Part shown: one piece after another, positions 5,984 through 11,527 of the stretch
How positions within the stretch are numbered: position 1 is the first letter of the stretch
How the letters are laid out: each line of letters begins with the position of its first letter
Origin: Actinomycetota bacterium
GTDB taxonomy: Bacteria; Actinomycetota; Thermoleophilia; Gaiellales; Gaiellaceae
DNA: 13,976 nt
NCBI GenBank assembly: GCA_005883245.1
Contig: VAXT01000077.1
Coordinates: 1 to 13,976 of the forward strand
Direction: 5' to 3'
Notes under the pieces: model-generated
What the model was told of the DNA's origin: nothing
What the model saw: only the letters and a program-made list of their open reading frames with translations
Databases searched by the model: none
Position numbers and translations under genes: made by a program

Positions 5984-7813
5984 CTAGGCGGAACCGCTTA
6001 CGGGAGCGGCTTGCCGCTCTTCGAACGCTGCGTCGCTGGCGGCCTCGATCGACCAGATCTTCACGGGCTGTTGCCGTCCGCGGACCTCGAACTCGTCGAT
6101 GAAGACGAGGTCGTCCGGGTCGCGCTGGAGCCGCTCCCGCGTCGTGTCCGAGAGGAACAACAGGTGCGACTGCCCTTTCGTCATGCCCTGGAGTCGCGAG
6201 GCCGTGTTCGTCGTGTCCCCGATCGCCGTGTACTCGAGGCGCCGCTCCGAGCCGACGTTGCCCGAGACGACCATGCCCGTGTTCAGGCCGATGCCCATCT
6301 TGAAGCCGTCGCTCAGCTCGTTGTCCCGGAGCCAGCGGTTCCAGTTCGGGAGGCGCACCGTGAGCATCTCGCGAGCCGCGGCCACCGCCCGGTCCGCGTG
6401 ATCGGCCTGCTCGATGGGCGCGCCGAAGACGGCCATGATCCCGTCGCCCTCGTAGGAGACGAGCGTCCCGCCGTGGCCGAGGATCGCGTCGGTCATCTGC
6501 TCGAGGTAGCCGTTCAGGCACTCGATCACGCGGGGCGGCGGCAGAGCCTCGGAGAAGGTCGTGAAGCCGCGCAGGTCGGTGAACATGACCGTGCTCTCGA
6601 GCGAGACCCCGCCCAGCCGGAGATCGCTGTCGGTGCGGGAGAGCACCTGCTCGACGACGGTCTCCGGCACGAACCTCGAGAAGACGTCGCGGACGCGCTC
6701 CCGTTCGAACGCGGCGAGCAGGTAGTGCGCCGCGATTGCCCCGACTGACGACGCGACCAGCGCGCCCAGCGGATAGACGAACGAGATCACCCAACCGTGG
6801 TCGAAGGCGATCTGAGTGCCGACGAGGAAGGCGCCGGCTGCCCCGATCGCGAGCATCAGCGTCCACAGCAGGTTCAGGCGCAGGCTGGCGAGCGGGCAGA
6901 GAAAGCCGAGGACGATGATCAGCACGAGGTTGACCCAACGCGGGACGAGCGTCAGCGGCAGATCGTGCAGGACGGTCGCGATCGCGTTGGCCTGGATCTC
7001 GGGCCCCGGCATCTCGTCCCGACCGAACGAAACGGGGTGGACATCCTGCAGCGACGGCGCGGACGCGCCGACGACGACGATCTTGTCGCGGAAGAGCCCG
7101 CGCGGGAACCTGTTCAGGTAGACGCGCGAGAACGGGATCGAGGTCATCGTCCCCGCCGGGCCCGTGAAGTCGATCAGCTTCGTGTCGTTGGAAAACGCGT
7201 GCGCCGTCTTCCCCGTCGCACGCCCGGCGGTGGCGACCGCAAAGCTTTTCAAGCCCTGGAGCTCGTACGGCGTGCGCCGGATGATCCCGCCGGGGTCTGT
7301 GTCGAAGTTGCCGTTTCCCAGGCGCGCGCGGGCATAGGCGAGGCCCTGCTGGCCGCCGAGGAACTTCCCCTCGCCCTTGTCGTTGACCTCGGTCGTCGAG
7401 AAGACGAGGTTTCCGGCCGCGCGGTTCTCGTCCATGAACGTGTTGTCCTGGACGATCCCCTGCCGGCCTTCGGTGGGCTCGCTGAACTGGATGTCGTAGG
7501 CGATCACCTTCGCGCCTGCCGCCTTCAGGTTCTTGATCGCCTTGGCGTGGACGGTGCGCGTGAACGGCCAGCGCTTCCCGAGCTCGCTGAACGTCGTGTC
7601 GTCGATCTTCACGACCACGATCTCCTTGGGAGGCTTCTCCTGCCCCCGGATCGCGAAGCGTCGGTCGATGCTACTGAGCTCTGCTCCACCGAAGATGTCC
7701 CAGCCCGACCCCGGAGCGATCAGATGGCTTCCGTAGGCGAGCAGGGCCAGTCCGGTCGTCGTCATCCCGACGGCCAGGAAGAGGGCGACGCGAAGCCGGG
7801 TCCGGCTTGCCAT
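5984..7813 (-). CDS. CHASE2 domain-containing adenylate/guanylate cyclase (609 aa)
   Basis: This is a predicted membrane receptor cyclase. Layout: helix 1 at 8-28; an extracytoplasmic CHASE2 sensor at about 40-285 (EIVVVKIDD, GAKVIAYDIQFSEP, FRDKIVVVGAS); three helices at about 292-310, 314-334 and 341-366; then a cytosolic class III cyclase at about 403-585. Catalytic residues visible are D413 (MFTDLRGF) and D457 (YEGDGIMAVFGAP) for metals, and D533, N536 and R540 in GDTTNTASRL. The substrate-lysine position is S453, so adenine versus guanine specificity cannot be read off. Family knowledge: CHASE2 senses an unknown extracellular ligand and the cyclase makes cAMP or cGMP. No strong Shine-Dalgarno precedes the ATG. 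An 8-bp inverted repeat at 7825-7849 sits 11 nt upstream of it. A small ORF ends 59 bp upstream on the same strand. No effector (Crp-like protein) is in the window. Confidence 0.95.
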   Translation of the reverse strand: MASRTRLRVALFLAVGMTTTGLALLAYGSHLIAPGSGWDIFGGAELSSIDRRFAIRGQEKPPKEIVVVKIDDTTFSELGKRWPFTRTVHAKAIKNLKAAGAKVIAYDIQFSEPTEGRQGIVQDNTFMDENRAAGNLVFSTTEVNDKGEGKFLGGQQGLAYARARLGNGNFDTDPGGIIRRTPYELQGLKSFAVATAGRATGKTAHAFSNDTKLIDFTGPAGTMTSIPFSRVYLNRFPRGLFRDKIVVVGASAPSLQDVHPVSFGRDEMPGPEIQANAIATVLHDLPLTLVPRWVNLVLIIVLGFLCPLASLRLNLLWTLMLAIGAAGAFLVGTQIAFDHGWVISFVYPLGALVASSVGAIAAHYLLAAFERERVRDVFSRFVPETVVEQVLSRTDSDLRLGGVSLESTVMFTDLRGFTTFSEALPPPRVIECLNGYLEQMTDAILGHGGTLVSYEGDGIMAVFGAPIEQADHADRAVAAAREMLTVRLPNWNRWLRDNELSDGFKMGIGLNTGMVVSGNVGSERRLEYTAIGDTTNTASRLQGMTKGQSHLLFLSDTTRERLQRDPDDLVFIDEFEVRGRQQPVKIWSIEAASDAAFEERQAAPVSGSA

Positions 7814-7824
7814 GCGCTCAACTC

Positions 7825-7849
7825 TGTACGAGAACTGCGGCCTCGTACA
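7825..7849. promoter_or_regulatory. Perfect 8-bp inverted repeat before the CHASE2 cyclase
   Basis: TGTACGAG (7825-7832) and CTCGTACA (7842-7849) are exact reverse complements, 9 nt apart, ending 11 nt upstream of the cyclase ATG. As DNA it looks like a dimeric repressor operator. As RNA it would form an 8-bp stem close to the ribosome landing zone. The sequence does not decide between these. Confidence 0.55.
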
Positions 7850-7872
7850 ACCTGCTGGAGCTCAGGCGGGGC

Positions 7873-7968
7873 TTAGCGGCGGGGGAGGTTCGGGAAGCCC
7901 CAGGCCAGGACGAGCACACCGACGACGAGCATGACCGTACCGAGGGTTGTCGCAGTCATCGCTGTCAT
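7873..7968 (-). CDS. Possible 31-residue single-helix membrane peptide
   Basis: On the minus strand, ATG at 7968 (with a second in-frame ATG at 7959) opens a 31-codon frame ending in TAA at 7873. The peptide has a short polar N-terminus, a hydrophobic stretch of about 16 residues (LGTVMLVVGVLVLAWGF) and a basic end (NLPRR), the usual shape of a small membrane protein with its C-terminus inside. It lies between the candidate structured RNA and the CHASE2 cyclase, 59 bp from the cyclase start. Against it: no clear Shine-Dalgarno, very short, and Val/Leu/Ala-rich frames are easy to obtain in GC-rich DNA. I do not recognise a family. It may be a regulator or partner of the membrane cyclase, or simply a leader peptide. 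Confidence 0.4.
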   Translation of the reverse strand: MTAMTATTLGTVMLVVGVLVLAWGFPNLPRR

Positions 7969-7973
7969 GGATG

Positions 7974-8048
7974 CCGTTCCCGGGCGTTTCGCTCGGAAAC
8001 GTGCTTCCCCTATCGGCCTTTCGGGCCGTCGTACCGCCCCCCGAACGG
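7974..8048 (-). ncRNA. Candidate structured leader RNA (multi-stem junction)
   Basis: Transcribed on the minus strand, the segment can close on itself: 8043-8048 pairs with 7974-7979 (CCGUUC/GAACGG), and 8035-8039 with 7982-7986. Inside are two hairpins: 8014-8018/8024-8028 (5 bp, loop CGAAA) and 7985-7990/7996-8001 (6 bp, CGUUUC/GAAACG). The second competes with the inner closing stem for two bases. Unpaired purine-rich junction bases (AUAGGGGAAGCA) resemble a ligand or tertiary-contact core. It occupies the gap between the 8050-9024 gene and the small ORF. I do not match it to a known riboswitch class. GC-rich DNA forms chance hairpins, so this is a candidate only. Confidence 0.35.
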
Positions 8049-8049
8049 G

Positions 8050-9024
8050 TTAAGAGGGTTCGGCCATGCCGCGGGCGACCGCGCGCGCTGCGTCGACCAT
8101 CACGAACGTGCGGCTGTTCTCCAGGACGAAGTGAAACTCGCCGAAGCCGGCGACGCCGATCCGGTTCCGCTCCGCGACGTAGGAATTTCGCCAGCGGTTG
8201 ACCTCGGCCCGCGACAGGTCGTTGACGTTGCCGCCGAGGCCGTGGCCGATCCGGTAGCCGGGCGTCATGCCCGCAACGTACCTGCCGGCGAGAGCGCGCC
8301 GGACGGGGCCGCCGGACGCGAGCGAGCGCCAGCCGTCCGCCTGCGCTCGCGCTGCGCGAGCCGGGTCGCCGGCGAAGTTCGGGAACTCCTCGCCGACAAC
8401 GCGGAACGCCGCCCGGTCGAGCTGCTGCCAGCACGCTCTGAGCTCGGCGGTGAGGGGGAGACGGGCGAGGTTGAGCGCGCGCCGAGTCGACCAGACGACG
8501 CCCTTGCCCTCGGAGTCTCCGAGCACGGGCCGGCCGAAGGTCATGCCCTGGAGGACGCCTCGGACGAACTCGCGGTGCTGCCTCCCCTGAGGGCCCGCGA
8601 GCTGCGTCCCGAGCTCGTCCAGCTGCCACGAGTCGGCGGTGATCCCGGCAGCCCGCGCATGCCGGATCGTGTCGCGGTAGCGGCGGCCGACCTCGACGCC
8701 CCACGCGGTGCGCTGCGAAGCGGACAGTCCGAGCAGCGCCGGCTCGTCGGGCACGCGCCCCGCGAATCGTCTGCTCACCTGGCGCTCCTCGTCGGGCGTG
8801 AGCGTCCGCTCCTCCCAGGCGGCGGTCCGGACCTCGGCCTTGAACATGGGCGAGTACCGGCCGGGGCCGTACGTGTGGACGGTGATGCTCGCCTCGCGGT
8901 TGACCCCGTACGTCCCGATGTGCACGCGCACTCCCGCGGGCATCCCCGAGCCCGAGATCGCGTCCAGCAACCGAATCAGGTCCTCGAGCTCGAAATACGA
9001 GAAGAGGGCGGCTCGGATGGGCAC
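8050..9024 (-). CDS. Unrecognised protein, 324 aa
   Basis: I do not recognise this family. The frame is 324 codons with actinobacterial codon use. Start is GTG at 9024, forced by an in-frame TAG at 9034-9036, and TAGGTT lies 6 nt upstream, which fits a leaderless start. No signal peptide, membrane helix, repeat or nucleotide-binding motif is visible, so it is probably cytosolic. The N-terminal part (about 30-65) looks beta-rich (VRVHIGTYG, ITVHTYGPG). A conserved-looking segment around 119-137 ends in DSWQLDE (D131, W133, D136, E137), reminiscent of a strand carrying acidic residues in a TIM-barrel enzyme. This is weak inference and a glycosidase-like role should not be assumed. The C-terminal part (about 255-318: GHGLGGNVNDL, FGEFHFVLENS, FVMVDAARAVA) looks folded and ordered. 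It has its own neighbourhood between tRNA-Gln and the candidate structured RNA. Confidence 0.75.
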   Translation of the reverse strand: MPIRAALFSYFELEDLIRLLDAISGSGMPAGVRVHIGTYGVNREASITVHTYGPGRYSPMFKAEVRTAAWEERTLTPDEERQVSRRFAGRVPDEPALLGLSASQRTAWGVEVGRRYRDTIRHARAAGITADSWQLDELGTQLAGPQGRQHREFVRGVLQGMTFGRPVLGDSEGKGVVWSTRRALNLARLPLTAELRACWQQLDRAAFRVVGEEFPNFAGDPARAARAQADGWRSLASGGPVRRALAGRYVAGMTPGYRIGHGLGGNVNDLSRAEVNRWRNSYVAERNRIGVAGFGEFHFVLENSRTFVMVDAARAVARGMAEPS

Positions 9025-9030
9025 GCTCGA

Positions 9031-9036
9031 AACCTA
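9031..9036 (-). promoter_or_regulatory. Candidate -10 for a leaderless 324-aa gene
   Basis: TAGGTT on the minus strand fits TANNNT and lies exactly 6 nt before the GTG at 9024, with no Shine-Dalgarno between. The box shares bases with the in-frame stop that limits the start. Confidence 0.35.
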
Positions 9037-9066
9037 ACGTGGAGAGCGCCAACATCCGCCGCCGGA

Positions 9067-9083
9067 GCCGGGCTCAGCCCGGC
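9067..9083 (-). terminator. GC-rich hairpin 2 downstream of tRNA-Gln
   Basis: GCCGGGCT and AGCCCGGC are perfect 8-bp reverse complements around one central base (a practical 6-bp stem with a 5-nt loop). It lies downstream of tRNA-Gln on the transcribed strand, with no U-tract, so termination is only plausible. Confidence 0.3.
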
Positions 9084-9097
9084 GGGAGGCACACAAT

Positions 9098-9125
9098 CCG
9101 CGGGGGAACGAGGGGTTTCCCGCGG
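9098..9125 (-). terminator. GC-rich hairpin 1 downstream of tRNA-Gln
   Basis: Arms 9098-9104 (CCGCGGG) and 9119-9125 (CCCGCGG) form 7 GC pairs 27-54 nt past the tRNA 3' end. The transcript then reads AUUGUGUG, only weakly U-rich. It is a reasonable terminator for the tRNA/exporter transcript. Confidence 0.4.
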
Positions 9126-9151
9126 AGCGCGAGCCAGATGCGAGCACGAGG

Positions 9152-9222
9152 CTGCGGGGCTAGGATTCGAACCTAGACTACCCGGTCCAGAGCCGGGCGT
9201 CCTACCATTAGACGACCCCGCA
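9152..9222 (-). tRNA. tRNA-Gln(CUG)
   Basis: A complete cloverleaf on the minus strand: acceptor TGCGGGG pairs with CCCCGCA (U1-A72, typical of tRNA-Gln), discriminator G, a 3-bp D-stem GTC/GAC, anticodon arm CCCGG-CTCTGGA-CCGGG with anticodon CUG, and T-arm CTAGG-TTCGAAT-CCTAG. Length is 71 nt and the 3' CCA is not encoded. It begins 13 nt after the stop codon of the GNAT gene, so it may be cotranscribed with the exporter operon as well as having its own promoter. Confidence 0.97.
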
Positions 9223-9232
9223 ACAGGGTCGG

Positions 9233-9238
9233 ATTCTA
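9233..9238 (-). promoter_or_regulatory. -10 box of tRNA-Gln overlapping the GNAT stop codon
   Basis: TAGAAT on the minus strand (context GCTAGAATCC) ends 10 nt before the tRNA 5' end. Its first three bases are the TAG stop of the GNAT gene. The arrangement matches the tRNA-Glu promoters here (GCTACAAT, 9 nt before the tRNA). No good -35 is present inside the GNAT 3' end. Confidence 0.5.
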
Positions 9239-9721
9239 GCGGCGGATCTCGTACTTGACGTGCTCGAGACCGTAGACGTGCGCGAGGCCGATCTCTCGCA
9301 GACCGCATTTCTCGAGCACCCGCCGCGAGGCGACGTTCGACTCGAGCGCGACCGCGACGATCCGCTCGAGGCCGAGCTCGTCGAGCCCGAAGTCGATCGA
9401 GGCCTGGGCGGACTCCGTGGCGTACCCATGGCCCCAGTGCTCCTCGAGAAAGCGGTAGCCGACCTCGACCTCGGGCCCGCCTTCGAGATGTTGGAGCCCG
9501 GCCGCGCCGATCGTCTCGCCGGCGAGCTCGACAGCGCACATGCCGAAGCCGTGCTCGTCGAAGTGCGCGATCTGCTGTTCGAGCTTGGCGCGGTTGTCGT
9601 CCAGCGTCGAGCGGGGCGCGCCGTACCAGACCGCTTCCGCGTCGAGGTAGATCGCGTGCCAGGCCGGAAGGTCGTCGAGCGTCGGCGGCCGCAGCACCAG
9701 CCGCCCAGTGGTCACATGCAC
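9236..9721 (-). CDS. GNAT family N-acetyltransferase, RimJ/RimL-like (161 aa)
   Basis: This enzyme transfers acetyl from acetyl-CoA to an amine; the acceptor cannot be predicted. Seen: an N-terminal TTGRLVLRPPTLDD block typical of the RimJ/RimL (Acetyltransf_3) branch, a VEVGYRFLEEHWGHGYATES acetyl-CoA loop (about 85-104, pyrophosphate-binding GHGYA), and the C-terminal ESNVASRRVLEKCGL signature (about 127-141). Length is normal for the family. Start is GTG at 9721, the base directly after the TAA (9722-9724) of the upstream ABC gene. GGCGGAAG about 8 nt upstream serves as ribosome site, so translation is likely coupled to the exporter. A second GTG at 9715 is possible. Being in the exporter operon, it might modify the exported compound or give self-resistance; that is inference. 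tRNA-Gln follows 13 nt downstream. Confidence 0.9.
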   Translation of the reverse strand: MHVTTGRLVLRPPTLDDLPAWHAIYLDAEAVWYGAPRSTLDDNRAKLEQQIAHFDEHGFGMCAVELAGETIGAAGLQHLEGGPEVEVGYRFLEEHWGHGYATESAQASIDFGLDELGLERIVAVALESNVASRRVLEKCGLREIGLAHVYGLEHVKYEIRR

Positions 9722-11527
9722 TTACGCGACTTCCGCCCAGTCTCCGTAGAGCGACGTGTAGAGCCCGCGGCGGGCCATGAGCTCGTCGTGCGTGCCCTGC
9801 TCGATCACCTCGCCGTGCTCGAGGACGACGATCAGGTCGGCGTCGCGGATCGTCGAGAGCCGGTGCGCGATCACGAACGCCGTCCGGTCGGCGAGCAGGG
9901 TTCGGAGCGCGCTCTCGATCCGGCGTTCGGTGCCGATGTCGACGGACGACGTCGCCTCGTCGAGGATCAGGATCCGCGGGTCGGCGAGCAGCGCCCGCGC
10001 GAACGCGACGAGCTGCCGCTGGCCCAGCGAGAGCCGCGTTCCGCGCTCCTGGAGGTTCGTCTCGTAGCCGTCCTCGAGGGTCATGATGAACTCGTGCGCG
10101 CCGACGGCCTGGGCCGCCGCCGCGACCTCGGCCGGGCTCGCGTCTGGTGAGCCGAAGGCGATGTTGTCCCGGACCGTGCCCGCGAACAGGAACCCTTCCT
10201 GCGGCACGACGCCGAGCTGGCGCCGCAGCGACTCCTGGGTCACGTCGCGCAGGTCGACGCCGTCGATCGTGAGGCGGCCTTCGAGCGGGTCGTAGAAGCG
10301 GGCGAGAAGCTTGGCGATCGTCGACTTGCCGGCCCCCGTGTGCCCGACGAGCGCGACGGTCGTCCCCGCGGGCACGTCCAGGTCGATGCCGTGCAGCACC
10401 TCCGGGCCCGTGCCGTAGCCGAAGCGGACGGTCTCGAAGCGCACGTCGCCGTCGATCCGCTCCAGTTCCTGCGCGCCCGGCTTGTCGCGGACCTCCGGAT
10501 CCTCGTCCATGACGTTCATGATGTTGTCCAGCGCGGCGACCGCGGACAGGAACGTGTTGTAGAGCTGCGAGAGCTGCTGCACGGGATCGAAGAAGTTCGA
10601 GATGTAGAGGACGAAGGCGAACAGCGTGCCCGCGGTCAGGTTTCCGCCGAACACGAGATAGCCGCCGTAGCCGAGCACGATCGCCGTCGCGAGCGCCGAT
10701 AGGAAGTCGACGAACGGGAAGTAGAGCCCGTTCAGGACGACCGTCTCCTGGTTCGCCTCGCGGTAGTACGCGTTGACGCTCCGGAAGTTCTTCTCGTTCG
10801 CGCGCTCGCGGCGGAACGCCTGCACGACGCGCATGCCGCTGATGTCCTCGGCCAGCGTTGCGGTCACGAGCCCGAGCCGCTCTCGGACCGCCCGGTAGGC
10901 GCGTGCCGAGCGGACTCGGAAGATGGCCGTCGCCACGAACATGAGCGGCAGCACGGTCAGCGTCGCCAGCGCGAGCCTCCAGTCGAGGAGGAAGAGGATG
11001 ATCGCCGTCCCGAACAGGAAGAGCGTGCTCTGGACGAGAGTCGTCACGCCGTCGGTGACGAGCTGGTCGAGCGCCTCGACGTCGTTGGTCAGCCGGCTGA
11101 TGATCACGCCCGCGCGGTTGCGCTCGTAGAAACCGAGCGAGAGCCGCTGCAGGTGACGGAAGAGCGTGTTCCGCAGGTCGGCCAGGATCCGCTCGCCCGT
11201 CCAGCCCGTGAAGTACGTCTGCGCGGCGTTCGTTCCGAGGTTCAGGACGCCGACCAGCAGAAAAAGGGCGACGATGACCGTCAGCGCGTGCAGGTCGTCC
11301 TTCGCGATCCCGTCGTCGATCGCGAGCTTCGCCAGGTACGGAGGCGCGAGCGCGGTCGCCGTCGCCGCGAAGAGTGTGATGATCGCGAGCGTGGTCTGGC
11401 GCTTGTACGGCGCGGCGAGCTTCGCGAGCGTCGTCACGCGGCGGACCGTCCTCTGCCACGACCAGTCGTCGATCTTGACCGCCTCGCGGTTCCGCGTCAG
11501 GTGGCCGCCGGGCTGCCAGACTCTCAT
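9722..11527 (-). CDS. ABC exporter half-transporter, subunit 2 (601 aa)
   Basis: This is a type IV ABC exporter with an N-terminal six-helix membrane domain (about 40-340) and a C-terminal nucleotide-binding domain (about 365-595). Motifs: Walker A GHTGAGKST (395-403), Q-loop Q443 (VVPQE), signature LSLGQ (499-503, altered from LSGGQ), Walker B ILILDE with the catalytic glutamate E524 intact, and an H-loop in IAHRLST. Its ATG overlaps the TGA of the upstream ABC gene by 4 nt (ATGA), so the two are translated together and very likely form a heterodimer. In that dimer, this subunit's altered signature would face the other subunit's altered Walker B, leaving one degenerate ATP site, as in TM287/288-type exporters. 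The substrate is not predictable; drugs, lipids or peptides are all possible. Confidence 0.96.
   Translation of the reverse strand: MRVWQPGGHLTRNREAVKIDDWSWQRTVRRVTTLAKLAAPYKRQTTLAIITLFAATATALAPPYLAKLAIDDGIAKDDLHALTVIVALFLLVGVLNLGTNAAQTYFTGWTGERILADLRNTLFRHLQRLSLGFYERNRAGVIISRLTNDVEALDQLVTDGVTTLVQSTLFLFGTAIILFLLDWRLALATLTVLPLMFVATAIFRVRSARAYRAVRERLGLVTATLAEDISGMRVVQAFRRERANEKNFRSVNAYYREANQETVVLNGLYFPFVDFLSALATAIVLGYGGYLVFGGNLTAGTLFAFVLYISNFFDPVQQLSQLYNTFLSAVAALDNIMNVMDEDPEVRDKPGAQELERIDGDVRFETVRFGYGTGPEVLHGIDLDVPAGTTVALVGHTGAGKSTIAKLLARFYDPLEGRLTIDGVDLRDVTQESLRRQLGVVPQEGFLFAGTVRDNIAFGSPDASPAEVAAAAQAVGAHEFIMTLEDGYETNLQERGTRLSLGQRQLVAFARALLADPRILILDEATSSVDIGTERRIESALRTLLADRTAFVIAHRLSTIRDADLIVVLEHGEVIEQGTHDELMARRGLYTSLYGDWAEVA

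Noticed and set aside
9098..9125. Classical intrinsic terminator with a U-tract after tRNA-Gln
   Set aside because: The stem is real but the following AUUGUGUG is not a U-tract, so it is listed only as a modest-confidence terminator.
8976..11459. Minus-strand open frame of 827 codons overlapping the ABC and GNAT genes and tRNA-Gln
   Set aside because: It runs through a tRNA and two well-supported genes in another frame and has a low-complexity Arg/Ala/Gly composition.
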